Below, piece by piece: positions 8,513 to 19,700 of a stretch of 64,000 bases of DNA (its first letter is position 1; each line of letters starts with the position of its first letter). Made by a program: the position numbers and the translations under genes. The notes under the pieces were generated by a model that was given only the letters and a program-made list of their open reading frames with translations, searched no databases and had not been told where the DNA came from. Origin of the DNA: Sphingobacterium athyrii (GTDB lineage Bacteria > Bacteroidota > Bacteroidia > Sphingobacteriales > Sphingobacteriaceae); assembly GCF_003071065.1 (NCBI RefSeq), contig NZ_QCXX01000004.1:620614-684613 (forward strand), written 5' to 3'.

Positions 8513-11500
8513 ATGATAAACTATTTAACAATTAGGTTTGATCATCATGTAAAGAGGTACACTTTTTTGCTGTTTATGGCAATGCTGTGCACCTTGAATT
8601 TATTTGCTCAAACCACTAGGACTGGAAAGGTAAATGATGAAAAGGGTTTGCCTATCCCAGGTGTGACCGTACAGGTGAAAGGAAAAGCCATGACGGCAAA
8701 AACCAATGCCGACGGTTCATTTACGATCAATGCAGCTTCATCTGATGCATTGACATTCAGAAGTCTTGGTTATGAACCCAAAGAAGTTTCCGTTGGTAGT
8801 CAAAATAATTTCAGTATTGTCTTGACACAGAAGGTGGATGTCATGGATGAAGTGGTTGTGGTTGGTTATGGCACGATGAAAAAGAAAGATGTGACGGGCT
8901 CGATTGCCAGTGTGGGAGAAAAAGAGCTCAAAGCGATGCCGGTTAAAGATGCATTGCAGGCGATGCAAGGTAAAGTTGCGGGTGTGGATATTACATCGAA
9001 TCAACGGCCAGGTACAACAGGTAGTATAAAAGTTAGGGGAGTCCGATCCATTAATGCAGATCAAAATCCGCTATATGTAATTGATGGAATGGTCATACAA
9101 TCGGGCGGGATCGATAATATTAATCCAAGTGACATCGAAACTATTGATATTCTAAAAGATGCCTCCGCAACAGCCGTATACGGATCCAGAGGAGCCAATG
9201 GTGTGGTATTGGTCACAACCAAACAAGGAAAAAAAGGGCGTTTGCTATTAAATTATGCGGGTACAGCAACATTTGAAAAGATGTACGATGTAACGGAATA
9301 TATGGATGCTGCGGAGTGGTTGGACTATGCGCGTTTGGCAAATTTCGGCACCACAACACCTGACTATAAAACAGATTACGAGAAATGGGGGAAAGTTCCG
9401 GCTTCATGGGCTAATATTGCCAAAGGTTGGACTAACAATAATACGGTTTGGGATCCAAGTCTTGTCGGGAATTACGATTGGGCGGATGCAGGACGAAAAA
9501 ATGCCTTGTCTACAGAACATACTTTAAGCATATCTGGGGGTGGGGAGAATTCGAAAGGTTATGGTTCATTTGGTTATCTCAAGCAGGATGCAACACAACC
9601 GGGACAAAAATTTAATCGATATACTTCAAAAGTAAGTTTTGAGGCGACTCCGACGAAGTGGTTTACGATGGGGGCCTCATTAAATGCTTTTTTCTCCGAT
9701 CAAGACTATGGATATAATTTTTCTAAATCCGTAACTGGTGCTGGTGATTATTACTCAGCTTTACGTAGTATGTTGCCATGGTCAGTACCTTTCGATGAAA
9801 ACGGGAACTACCTTCGTAATCCCGCGGCAGGAGAAGTAAATATTATCAATCCAATAAACGAGTTGACAAATAATACCAATCAACGTCAGACTTTCGGTGC
9901 TAATGGTAGTTTCTTTAGTCAATTGGATTTTGGACAGATTTATGCGCCATTGAAAGGGTTGAGATATCGGATACAGTTTGGTCCTGAGTTTAGATATTAC
10001 CGTTTGGGTTTGGCGAATGCGGCCGCAGGAATTAATGGTGACGGAAATAATGCTGTGACTTACTCGACTAATAGGAATCTTGCTTGGACCTTGGACAATT
10101 TAATTTACTACGATCGGGACTTTGGAACAGATCACCATCTAGGCATTACATTATTGCAAAGTTCGTCGAAAAGGAATCTTGAAATTAGTGAAATGAAAGC
10201 GACTAATGTCTATAGTGCAAGAGAATTATGGTATAATATCAATTCTGGTGGTCTCGCTGGCAATTGGAAAACGGGGCTAGAAGAAGTTCAGATGGAATCT
10301 TATATGGCCCGTGCTAATTATAGCTATAAAGACCGTTATATGTTAACTGCCTTTGTGCGTTGGGATGGATCTTCGGTATTGGCTCCAGGACACCAGTGGA
10401 GTTCATTTCCTTCGGTAGCGGCTTCATGGCGCATTGACCAAGAAGATTTTATGAAAGATGCTCAATTTATCAACACCTTAAAATTACGTTTGGGAGCTGG
10501 TGTCGTAGGTAATGCTGCAATTGGTGCCTATGGTACAAAGGGCGGATTGACGCAAAATTTTTATAATTGGAATGCAAACAATTCGAGTTCGGGGTATGTG
10601 GCATCAGATCCTTCTGCAGCGAATCCACAGAAAATGGCCAATCCTGAGTTGGGTTGGGAACGTACCACACAGTATAATGTAGGGGTTGATTATGGTTTTT
10701 TTAATAATCGGATAAATGGTGCTTTGGACTTCTTTAAGACAAAAACGAACGATTTATTGTTCGCAATGACTTTAAATCCAGTAACAGGCTATCCGAGTAC
10801 TTGGGCCAATGTCGGGAAAACCTCCGGTTGGGGAATAGATTTTCAATTGAACACAGTCAATATTAAAAATGACGACTTTCAGTGGAATACAACCTTAACC
10901 TGGTCAATGGATAGAAATAAAATTTTGCAATTGAATAACGGACGGACAGAAGATGCTGATAATAGGTTGTTTGTTGGTCAGCAAATTTCTGTACCCTACG
11001 ATTATGTTTACGATGGTATTTGGAAAACCTCGGAACTGGACGAAGCTACAAAATACGGTGCCAGTCCTGGACAGATTCGTGTAAAGGATATCAGTGGTCC
11101 AGATGGTGTACCTGACGGAAAAATAGACCCAACTTATGATCGGCAGATTTTGGGATCTTATCGCCCGAAATGGTCCGGTGGTATTATGAACACTTTTACC
11201 TATAAGAATTTTGATTTATCGTTCTTTATTTTCTCCCGTTGGGGGCAAATGATCAATGCCGGGGCAGAAAATCTAGGTGGGCGTTTTATGATGCGTAAAT
11301 TGGATTATTTTATCCCTGGCGTGAATGAAGACGCGGAGTATTATCAACCTGGCTTGAATGGTATTGATGTTGCAGACCCGAAGAACTCTTCCATGAATTA
11401 CCGTGACGGATCATTTATTAAGTTGCGGAACGTGAGTTTGGGTTATAATTTTCCAAGAGCAAAATTAGAAAGACTTGGTATCAGTAATTTTAAAGTCTAT

Positions 11501-11644
11501 GCGCAGGTCATGAACCCGGCAATGTTGTATTCAAAAGTAGATTTCTTGGATCCGGATCTATCAAGTTACAATAATAATACGACACAAGCAGGCTCATCTA
11601 TTACCATAAGAGGAGCGGTAATCGGAGTCAATATCGGTTTTTAG
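8513..11644 (+). CDS. SusC/RagA-type TonB-dependent outer-membrane transporter
   Basis: A 1043-residue SusC family protein: signal peptide (about 12-33, ending LFAQ), carboxypeptidase-regulatory-like domain (about 35-110), linker VMDEVVVVGYGTMKKKDVTG (about 117-136), plug with LKDASATAVYGSRGANG (about 213-229), then the barrel ending GVNIGF. It follows a terminator, so it probably has its own promoter, and leads directly into a SusD gene 33 nt downstream. The first methionine gives a longer, charged N-region before the hydrophobic core; a start at the internal methionines would cut into the signal peptide, so this start is kept. Substrate presumably pectic, by context. Confidence 0.94.
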   Translation: MINYLTIRFDHHVKRYTFLLFMAMLCTLNLFAQTTRTGKVNDEKGLPIPGVTVQVKGKAMTAKTNADGSFTINAASSDALTFRSLGYEPKEVSVGSQNNFSIVLTQKVDVMDEVVVVGYGTMKKKDVTGSIASVGEKELKAMPVKDALQAMQGKVAGVDITSNQRPGTTGSIKVRGVRSINADQNPLYVIDGMVIQSGGIDNINPSDIETIDILKDASATAVYGSRGANGVVLVTTKQGKKGRLLLNYAGTATFEKMYDVTEYMDAAEWLDYARLANFGTTTPDYKTDYEKWGKVPASWANIAKGWTNNNTVWDPSLVGNYDWADAGRKNALSTEHTLSISGGGENSKGYGSFGYLKQDATQPGQKFNRYTSKVSFEATPTKWFTMGASLNAFFSDQDYGYNFSKSVTGAGDYYSALRSMLPWSVPFDENGNYLRNPAAGEVNIINPINELTNNTNQRQTFGANGSFFSQLDFGQIYAPLKGLRYRIQFGPEFRYYRLGLANAAAGINGDGNNAVTYSTNRNLAWTLDNLIYYDRDFGTDHHLGITLLQSSSKRNLEISEMKATNVYSARELWYNINSGGLAGNWKTGLEEVQMESYMARANYSYKDRYMLTAFVRWDGSSVLAPGHQWSSFPSVAASWRIDQEDFMKDAQFINTLKLRLGAGVVGNAAIGAYGTKGGLTQNFYNWNANNSSSGYVASDPSAANPQKMANPELGWERTTQYNVGVDYGFFNNRINGALDFFKTKTNDLLFAMTLNPVTGYPSTWANVGKTSGWGIDFQLNTVNIKNDDFQWNTTLTWSMDRNKILQLNNGRTEDADNRLFVGQQISVPYDYVYDGIWKTSELDEATKYGASPGQIRVKDISGPDGVPDGKIDPTYDRQILGSYRPKWSGGIMNTFTYKNFDLSFFIFSRWGQMINAGAENLGGRFMMRKLDYFIPGVNEDAEYYQPGLNGIDVADPKNSSMNYRDGSFIKLRNVSLGYNFPRAKLERLGISNFKVYAQVMNPAMLYSKVDFLDPDLSSYNNNTTQAGSSITIRGAVIGVNIGF

Positions 11645-11677
11645 AGAACCTAAAGTTTAACGTATAAATTCATTTTA

Positions 11678-13756
11678 ATGAAAAATTATAAAATATTAAT
11701 TGCTTGCATCTTTGGTGCTGCTGGATTGCTGGTATTGAATGGATGTAGCAAAGACTTTTTAAAAGAGGATCAAATTACTATCCCGGATACGGAATATTTT
11801 AAAACGCAGGCAGGGTTGGATGATCTGGCGACCGGAGTTTACTCGAAGCTGAAGTTTAAATACAACTATACCTGGGGTATGGCCTTGTTCAATTTGGGTG
11901 CAGACGAATTTACAGATGCAAATAATCCTTCCCCAAGTTTCAACAGCTATAGTGCGGATCTAAATTCTATGGAATCAACCTATGGTGGCGGAAATATTAA
12001 GCCGGTATTTGACAATATGTATAGCGGTATCGAATCGGCCAATACACTGATTCAGAATGTACCGTTGTATTATGATAAATCCAACGCCAACTACAATACA
12101 CGTCTAGGCGAAGGATACTTTATGCGAGGCTATTTCTATCTGCAACTAATTGTACAGTTTGGTGGAGTTCCACTCAAATTGACACCAACGACAAAAGTAG
12201 AATCCTATTTCACGCGAGCTTCGGAAGATGCCTGTTTTGCACAAGCCATTTCGGATCTGGAACAAGCTTATACGCTGTTGCCTACTTCGGTTACACAATT
12301 TGGACGTGTCACCAAATCTGCTGCGGCACACTACATAGCTAAAGCAAGATTGACTCGCGCGAGTGAGTTATACGCTTCCTGGAATTCAAAATATACTGCT
12401 GAAGATTTGGATGCGGTTATCAAATACGGAACAGAAGTCGTCGCGGCACATCCCTTAGTTGATGATTATGTCAAATTATGGGATTATCAAAAGGCGAATA
12501 GTGCCAACGAAAAGGTTTCGGAGGTTGTTCTGTCGGCACAATTCTCAGACGACCAGGCAACATGGGGACGTTATGGAAATCAGATCCACCTTTATTATCC
12601 TGCAGTTTATCAAGATTTAGGTGGAACAAGCCGCGATATCTCCGGGGATCGTGAATTCTCCTATGCACGTACCACAAACTATACCTTAGATGTTTTTGAT
12701 CGTGTCAATGATTCCCGTTTTTGGAAATCCTTTATCACGATGTATGGCGCGAATAATACCGCTAATGCACCTGTATGGACTGCAACTAATGCAGCACTTG
12801 GCCCCGAGGGTACTGTTGCTGGAACCAAACGCTTTAAAGGTGGTGAGTTAGGTATTAAATATATTGTCAATAATGCTGGCGATACACGCTATAAAGCTGT
12901 AGCGAGTGATGCAACAGGTGTACTTAAAAATGGCGTGATGCAAAATCCGCATACTTTCGTGCGTTACTTCCAAGGAGAACCGCAAGCCTGGGTGGGAAAA
13001 CATGGAAATAATGGCTACTACGGTGTACAATCACGTTATGTGGCGCTCTCAAAGTTCAGAGATGGCTACAGGCTAAGTATAGCATCTGCCAATGGTACGC
13101 GGGATGTGATTATGGCGCGTTCGGCAGAAGATGTATTAATGGTCGCTGAAGCGTATATCCGTAAGGGGGAAGGTCAGTACGCCAATGCAATACAATGGAT
13201 CAATAAATTACGTAATCGTGCTGGCTATAAAAATGGTGAAGACCGCGCGAAGCATGTAGATGGCGGACAATCCTACAAAAATAATTCGTATGCTGTCGGC
13301 AAAGGAGGCGGCTTTTCGGCTGAGGGCGCAATTTATTGGGAGGGAAATTCCTATTATGAATCCAATAACGATATGGCCAAAACAACAGCATCATCCGAAT
13401 CACAGATGCTGATTAATTCGGTGGCAGATATTTATAATTCAGCAGTTGATGCTCCGATCTACGAGAAATTGGGCGCGTCAAGCAATGCGCAGAAAATGAT
13501 GGCATTCTTATTGAATGAGCGCACACGCGAACTGTGTGGCGAGCTCTATCGTTGGGAAGATCTAGCCCGTACCAAAACCTTGGAAGCGCGATGGAAAGCC
13601 TTCAATGATGGTTATGTTCGTACGGGAGCAGCTTTTAGTCCAAATACACATTACTATCGACCTATTCCGCAATCTTTCTTGGATGCAACGACCAGTGAAA
13701 GTGGTGCTGCATTGACACCGGCAGAAAAACAAGCAATGCAAAATCCAGGCTATTAA
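11678..13756 (+). CDS. SusD/RagB-type lipoprotein, long variant
   Basis: A 692-residue surface lipoprotein with lipobox VLNGC (Cys23) and a SusD fold. The core helix block YFMRGYFYLQLIVQFGGVPL (about 148-167) and the C-terminal ERTRELCGELYRWEDLARTK block are characteristic. It is more than 100 residues longer than the other SusD proteins here; extra material lies between about residues 340 and 600, including a Gly/Tyr/Asn-rich stretch near 525-565. Long SusD variants usually carry enlarged ligand-binding loops, so this protein may bind a larger or branched glycan; that part is inference. Partner is the SusC gene 33 nt upstream. Confidence 0.93.
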   Translation: MKNYKILIACIFGAAGLLVLNGCSKDFLKEDQITIPDTEYFKTQAGLDDLATGVYSKLKFKYNYTWGMALFNLGADEFTDANNPSPSFNSYSADLNSMESTYGGGNIKPVFDNMYSGIESANTLIQNVPLYYDKSNANYNTRLGEGYFMRGYFYLQLIVQFGGVPLKLTPTTKVESYFTRASEDACFAQAISDLEQAYTLLPTSVTQFGRVTKSAAAHYIAKARLTRASELYASWNSKYTAEDLDAVIKYGTEVVAAHPLVDDYVKLWDYQKANSANEKVSEVVLSAQFSDDQATWGRYGNQIHLYYPAVYQDLGGTSRDISGDREFSYARTTNYTLDVFDRVNDSRFWKSFITMYGANNTANAPVWTATNAALGPEGTVAGTKRFKGGELGIKYIVNNAGDTRYKAVASDATGVLKNGVMQNPHTFVRYFQGEPQAWVGKHGNNGYYGVQSRYVALSKFRDGYRLSIASANGTRDVIMARSAEDVLMVAEAYIRKGEGQYANAIQWINKLRNRAGYKNGEDRAKHVDGGQSYKNNSYAVGKGGGFSAEGAIYWEGNSYYESNNDMAKTTASSESQMLINSVADIYNSAVDAPIYEKLGASSNAQKMMAFLLNERTRELCGELYRWEDLARTKTLEARWKAFNDGYVRTGAAFSPNTHYYRPIPQSFLDATTSESGAALTPAEKQAMQNPGY

Positions 13757-13781
13757 TTTAGTAAATATAATAAACGTGAAT

Positions 13782-13817
13782 CTACCTGTTCTGTACTAGA
13801 ATGGGTAGTTTTTTTTT
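13782..13817 (+). terminator. Intrinsic terminator after the second SusC/SusD pair
   Basis: An 11-bp stem with two G-U pairs (CTACCTGTTCT at 13782-13792, AGAATGGGTAG at 13798-13808) and a GTACT loop is followed by nine T residues. It closes the SusCD unit before the enzyme operon. Confidence 0.88.
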
Positions 13818-13851
13818 GAGGAAACCCTTAGGAGGTTTGTAAATATTGGTT

Positions 13852-13865
13852 TGCAATCGGTTGCA
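13852..13865. promoter_or_regulatory. LacI-type operator-like dyad before the enzyme operon
   Basis: TGCAATCGGTTGCA is a 14-bp dyad centred on CG with one mismatched pair, the layout typical of LacI/CcpA-family operators. It lies 113 nt before the GH43-like start codon. A closely related site (12 of 14 bases) lies before the PL1 operon at 23768-23781. No LacI-family gene is in the window, so the regulator is unknown. Confidence 0.45.
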
Positions 13866-13977
13866 GGATAGCGCAGGATAGGTGGCTTGACTCGTTTTAT
13901 TATCTTACAGCTTGATTCGTGTAAATATTACGGATCTGATTAAACCAAATTGTAAATCAACGGAAGGGAATGTTCAA

Positions 13978-15039
13978 ATGGATAGAAGAGTCTTCTTAAA
14001 GTCAAATGCATTTTTATGGATGACAACCTTGCTCCCCTTAGGTACATGGGGTCAAAAAGGTAGGATAGAGTCGCCCTATTTCAAATTGAAACCGATCGGT
14101 CGTTCATTACAATTAAAGGATTATTTTATTTGGTGTTCATCACCGATTTGGGGCGAGGATGGGAAAGTCCATCTTTTTTATTCGCGTTGGCGAAAGGAAA
14201 AAGGAATGGGGGGCTGGATCAAAGGTTCTGAAATAGCCCATGCTATTGCCGATTCTCCCTATGAAGCATTCAAACACAAGGATATTGTTTTACAACCTCG
14301 AGAAGGTTTTTGGGACAGCACCACTTGCCATAATCCCTTAATAAAAAAAATAGATGATAGCTATTATTTATTTTATATGGGAAATTCTAATGGAAAGACA
14401 GATACGAAAAGGGTAGGTGTGGCAACAGCGAAAAGCTTGGATGGGCCTTGGAAACGGAGTGATCATCCGATCTTATTGCCAGGAGCAGAAGGGGCATGGG
14501 ATGACCACTGCACCACAAATCCAGCATTTTTAAAAGGGGATGACGGTAAATTTTGGCTTTACTACAAATCTTGGAATACAGCCGAATACCTCCATGATAA
14601 AGGTTCTGTCCGGGGAAATCGGAAATATGGGATGGCCAAAGCAGATCACCCTTTGGGGCCATACCTAAAGGTGTCTGAATCTCCAGTGATTGACTTTTCG
14701 GACCGCCCTCATAATGCACAGCTCGAAGATGCTTTCGTTTGGAAACAGGATGGACAGTATTGTTTGATCGCAAGGGATATGGGGTTCTATAATCATGAAT
14801 ATGGCCTAATCTTAACATCATCAGATGGGCTGCAATGGTCCGAACCGAAAGCAGCCTATTTAAATTTAGCTGAATATGTCCAGGAACCGCCACCACCGGC
14901 AAATTTGAAACGGTTTGGTCGGCTGGAGCGGCCCATGATTTTAATGGATAAAATAACAGATAAACCTCGTTTCCTATTTGGAGCAACCCAAGGTGGGGAA
15001 ACGGATACTGCTACAACTTTTGTTTTTGAAATATTGTAA
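13978..15039 (+). CDS. GH43-like five-bladed beta-propeller glycosidase, Tat-type signal
   Basis: From the ATG at 13978 the product is 353 residues and begins MDRRVFLKSNAF, a twin-arginine signal pattern (RRxFLK) followed by a hydrophobic stretch. An upstream ATG at 13912 exists in frame but would put 22 extra residues before that signal, so the later start is preferred. The body has repeated propeller-blade motifs: VHLFYSRW, YYLFYMGNS, WDDHCTTNPAFL, KFWLYYKSW, QLEDAFVWKQDGQYCLIARD, RPMILMD. This pattern fits the GH43/GH62/GH117-like propeller superfamily, whose members act on arabinose, xylose or galactose linkages. Specific family and substrate are not certain. It is the first gene of an enzyme operon with GH28 and GH105. 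Confidence 0.75.
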   Translation: MDRRVFLKSNAFLWMTTLLPLGTWGQKGRIESPYFKLKPIGRSLQLKDYFIWCSSPIWGEDGKVHLFYSRWRKEKGMGGWIKGSEIAHAIADSPYEAFKHKDIVLQPREGFWDSTTCHNPLIKKIDDSYYLFYMGNSNGKTDTKRVGVATAKSLDGPWKRSDHPILLPGAEGAWDDHCTTNPAFLKGDDGKFWLYYKSWNTAEYLHDKGSVRGNRKYGMAKADHPLGPYLKVSESPVIDFSDRPHNAQLEDAFVWKQDGQYCLIARDMGFYNHEYGLILTSSDGLQWSEPKAAYLNLAEYVQEPPPPANLKRFGRLERPMILMDKITDKPRFLFGATQGGETDTATTFVFEIL

Positions 15040-15174
15040 AGATCATGTCGCTGTTCAATCGCATTCGTTATAGAAAGCAGCTACAAAAGAGTCGTGATAA
15101 GGATTCAATACAAGCTACTCTGTATGGAGTTTGTTAGCTTTAAAACAATTATAACTAGAAACAATGATAAGCCA

Positions 15175-16575
15175 ATGAAAAAGATTTTTAGTATGCTCCT
15201 TGCTATTTTTGCATGCGTAGCAAGTCAAGCACAACAGACAACCTGGACCAGTGCACAGCAACCCTTAAAGGAAATTGAACAGCTCAAAAAGGTCATTGTC
15301 GCGCCTACATTCAAAAAGAAAGATTATTCCATTGCTGATTTTGGCGCAATTGGAGATGGGAAAACAAAAAATACGGCAGCCTTTAAAGAAGCAATTGAAA
15401 CGTGCAATAAGCGCGGCGGGGGACGGGTAGTTGTTCCCAAAGGTGTGTATTTGACCGGTGCAATTTATTTGAAAAGCAATGTCAATCTTCATATTAGCGA
15501 AGGGGCAACTGTACTCTTTAGTCAGGATAGTGCTGATTATCCGATGGTCTTCACGCGTTGGGAAGGCATGGAATGTATCAATTTTTCTCCCTTTATCTAT
15601 GCGTATAAAGAAGAAAATATTGCGATTACAGGAAAAGGATTGCTGGATGGAAATGCCGATAATGATCATTGGTGGTACTGGTGCGGTGCCCGTAAATATG
15701 GCTGGCACGAAGGCCGTCCTGGCGAACAAAAGCCTGCTCGGGCAATTTTGCATCAGCAGATGGCCCAAGAGATGGCCCCGAATAAAAGGGTATTTGGCGA
15801 TGGACATTTTCTTCGTCCCAATTTTGTGCAACCTTATCTCTGCAAAAATGTCTGGATTGCTGATGTGAAGCTAATTAATTCGCCCATGTGGAATCTGAAT
15901 CCTGTTTTATGCGAAAATGTGTTGATCGAGGGTGTAAAGGTGGTTAGCCATGGACCTAATAATGATGGTTGTGACCCTGAGGCAAGTAAAAATGTATGGA
16001 TCAGAAATTGTTATTTTGATACGGGCGACGACTGCATCGCCATTAAGTCGGGGCGAGATGAAGATGGGCGCAATATTGGTCGACCCGCTGAGAATCATAT
16101 CATCGAAAATTGTGAAATGAAGGATGGACATGGCGGCGTCGTCATCGGTAGCGAAATTGCAGGCGGAGCCAAAAATATCTACGCACTTAACAATGTGATG
16201 GATAGTCCAAATTTGGATCGGGCGCTACGCATAAAAACCAGTTCCAGCCGGGGTGGTATTATTGAAAATGTGTTTTTTTATAACACGGAAGTGGGACAAT
16301 ATAAAGAAGCAGCTGTACGATTCAATATGTTTTATGAAAAACCCGGAAAACACATCCCAACAATCCGTAATATCTGGGTCGAAAATCTTCACGTAAAAAG
16401 TGGTGGAAAATATGCTGTGCTCTCCACAGCGTACGAATCTTCGCCTGTAACTGATTTTACAATGGTCAATTGTAAGATTAATGGGGTAAAAGAAGCATTT
16501 AAAGTGGATTACCTCAAGAATGTCTCTTTAAAGAATGTTATTGTCAATGGAAAAGAGCTAAAGTCTTTTGATTGA
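15175..16575 (+). CDS. GH28 polygalacturonase family protein, secreted
   Basis: Translation from the ATG at 15175 gives 466 residues starting with a clean Sec signal (MKKIFSMLLAIFACVASQAQ); the frame extends upstream to 15094 but that would bury the signal. GH28 motifs are in order on a right-handed beta-helix: NNDGCDPE (262-269, equivalent of NTD), TGDDC (283-287, the DD motif), GHGG (318-321, the catalytic-region His) and RIK (352-354). All catalytic elements are present. GH28 enzymes hydrolyse alpha-1,4-galacturonosyl or rhamnogalacturonan bonds; the bacterial type with this GRDEDGRN loop is often exo-acting. Likely periplasmic. It lies 135 nt after the GH43-like gene. Confidence 0.92.
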   Translation: MKKIFSMLLAIFACVASQAQQTTWTSAQQPLKEIEQLKKVIVAPTFKKKDYSIADFGAIGDGKTKNTAAFKEAIETCNKRGGGRVVVPKGVYLTGAIYLKSNVNLHISEGATVLFSQDSADYPMVFTRWEGMECINFSPFIYAYKEENIAITGKGLLDGNADNDHWWYWCGARKYGWHEGRPGEQKPARAILHQQMAQEMAPNKRVFGDGHFLRPNFVQPYLCKNVWIADVKLINSPMWNLNPVLCENVLIEGVKVVSHGPNNDGCDPEASKNVWIRNCYFDTGDDCIAIKSGRDEDGRNIGRPAENHIIENCEMKDGHGGVVIGSEIAGGAKNIYALNNVMDSPNLDRALRIKTSSSRGGIIENVFFYNTEVGQYKEAAVRFNMFYEKPGKHIPTIRNIWVENLHVKSGGKYAVLSTAYESSPVTDFTMVNCKINGVKEAFKVDYLKNVSLKNVIVNGKELKSFD

Positions 16576-16732
16576 TATGAAATAATCGCTGTTTAGCATG
16601 AAGAATTGCGGCGGATTACGAAGGAGCATGAGCGTCATTAAAACTGCAGAGGACCGCAATAAACGCTTTAATGGGACAATAAATTCATGGATAACAAACT
16701 GAGCATAGCGAGCTCATGAAATAATTATTGAT

Positions 16733-19700
16733 ATGACACGAAGGAGCTTGATTCTTTTCTGTTTTTTAGCCGGTATTGTATTACAGGAGACAGCTGCCCA
16801 ATCTAAACATTGGCAACATAATGACCGTGTATTGCATTATACGGAAGATCAAGGAGATTTCCTGCTGGTCAATGGACGATATCGATTTAATCGCGCGCTT
16901 TATGGTAATAACTTGGCATCCCGTGTTGAAGCTGGCGATTTACCTGAATTTGCACTCTATATGCCAGGGATGGCAGGAAATCTGCAATTTGTCCTCGGGA
17001 ATAAACAAATACGTAAAAAATTAATCAATGCCGATCATATTGAGACAAGATATCGGCCCGGAGCCATGCATTATCGTATCAAAGATGCTCTACTGGGGAA
17101 GGGCTATATCGATATCGTTGTCATGGCGCAGGCTGATGCCGAAGGAATGATCGTAAAACTACAGGGCATAGACATTGGACCCGAAGTACAGCTCTATGCT
17201 GTTTATGGTGGTGCCAGCGGAAAAACCTTTAGCAGAAATGGAGACATAGGAGCAGACCCAGAATCTGGATTTTACCTTCTTCCTGCCTATTGCGAAAATA
17301 ATCGCTATACACTGGAGAAAAATCGTTTTGAACTAAGTTATCAAAATAAGAAAAATGAACCGCAGTTTATTCAGGGTAGCTTTTCTGGACTATCAACACT
17401 GTGGATGTCAGATGCTACTGTTTTGGATGATCTCTCGAATCTAACCAAGGTAAAAAGCACTGGCAGCCCTATCCTCGTGGGGCAATATAATCTGACTAAA
17501 AAGCCATGTTATATTCAAATCGCCAAGGGTAAGCTTGCGGCTGCAAAATTTTCTGAAAGTTCCTTGGTAAAGGCCTTTGAACAAGCAGAGCAAAAAAGGG
17601 TTTCCTTGGCCAGTCGTGTTAAAATAAACACGCCGGATCGATACATCAATAATTTAGGGGCGGCGCTCGCGGTAGCTGCCGACGGTATTTGGGAATCGCC
17701 TACTTTTTTGCATGGTGCTGTGGCCTGGCGCATGCGCTTGAATGCCTGGCGAGGAGCTTATACCGCAAATGCATTGGGCTGGCATGACCGAGCGAAAGAG
17801 CATTTTTCGAGTTACGCCAAATCGCAGGTGATTGAACCTAATACGGGTCCAGTTGTGATGGATACGACCCTGCATTTGGCACGGCATCTGGAAAAGATGG
17901 GAACATCGATGTTTTCCAATGGCTATATTTCTAGAAATCCCAATAATAACAAAGTACCGCATCATTACGACATGAATTTGGTCTTTATCGACCAACTATT
18001 GTCGCATTTTAATTATACAGGAGATATTGCCTATCTCAAACAAATGTGGCCCACACTGACCCGGCATCTCCATTGGGAAAAACGCAATTTTGATCGGGAC
18101 AATGATGGCTTATACGATGCCTATTGCGCGATCTGGGCCAGTGATGGATTGCAATATTCCGGTGGGGCCGTTACGCATACTAGCGCTTATATGTACCGGG
18201 CCAATCAAATGATGGTCAAACTAGCACAGCTAATAGGGGCAGATGCTAGACCCTATCAACAAGAAGCCGATAAGATTAAAAAGGCGCTAAAAGACCGACT
18301 TTGGTTGAAAGAAAAGGGATATTTTGCGGAGTTTCAAGATGCGTTGGGAAATAAACTGGTACACGAAAACCCAGGATTATGGACCATTTACCATGCCGCG
18401 GACGCCGCTATGCTGGATGATTTTGAAAGCTACCAAAACCTTCAATATGTAACCAATTATTTGCCAAAGATTCCTATTCGTGTCAAAGGACAGGAACAAC
18501 AAGACCTGTATACATTGCCCACGACGACATGGCAGCCCTATACTTGGTCAATCAATAATGTTGCTTTGGCTGAGAATCTGCAAACGGCACTAGCCTACTG
18601 GCAAGCTGGTCGGGCGGAGGATGCCTACCAACTCTGGAAAAGCAACCTCATGGAAAGTATGTACCATGGGATCAGTCCAGCCAATTTTCAGCAGCTCTCG
18701 CATTATGATGCATTTCGGGGTGAATTGTACCGTGATTTTGCTGATCCTATTGGTGTTGCATCCCGCACCTTAGTTGAAGGATTATTTGGCGTGCATCCAC
18801 GTCTATTGGATAAACAGTTGTTTATAAAACCAGGTTTTCCAGCGACATGGGATTTTGCACAGATCGAACTGCCTGAATGGAGTTACGCCTATAAAAAAGA
18901 GAAGGCAGCCCTTACATTTCAGATAAAAACGCGTTATGCGATGCCTGTAAAACTTACCTTGGAGGTCCCCATAGATTTTACACAAGTGCGTGCTGTTAAA
19001 GTCAATGGAAAGGAGGTCAAATGGTCGCTAATATCTTCCGCTATTAATAAGCCCTATGTTGTCATTGAATCTGAAGCTGATCGGAATTTCGACGTCGCAA
19101 TATTAGGTGAAGGTAAACTCGAAAAGATAGATACCAAAAATGTGGAGCATGCATTCACCGAACCATGGTCATTCCCCTTAGGGACGCATACAACGTTATT
19201 GGATTGTTATGACCCACAGGGGATGATCCAAAAGCGAGCGGATGACAAATTCTCTTTTGTCCAGCAAGAGCGTTTAGGAACTTTCTTTGTGAAGCTCCAG
19301 CAAGATGATATGGTTTGGTGGCAAGCGGTCGATATGCGTTTATTACCGCCGTTAAAAGCAACAATTGTAAAAAAACAGGCGAATTATGAGCTAGTCGTGG
19401 AAAACCGTTCAGGTCAGCCGCAACACCTAAAGATTGAGCATAGCAATTTTCAGACGACCTTAAACTTAAAATCCAAAGAGATAAAAGAACTTGCGCTTCC
19501 CATCACTATCTTTTCGAAAGGAACAAATAGCCTTTATCTGAATGGGGAAAATTATCATCAAAAGGTCGATTATGTGGATTGGACCATGCATGATAACCCA
19601 AGTTTTTTGGAACAAAACTTATCAAGCTATTACAATGCACGTTTGACGGACATCTTTCAGCAGAAATATCTTTCGCCAAGGCCAGAAGGTCCTACCCTGC

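Noticed and set aside
14387-14986. 199-codon frame on the - strand inside the GH43-like gene
   Set aside because: It is antisense to a gene with clear propeller motifs; no domain or signal was seen in the antisense translation.
15265-15831. 188-codon frame on the - strand inside the GH28 gene
   Set aside because: It is antisense to the conserved GH28 reading frame and shows no domain pattern.
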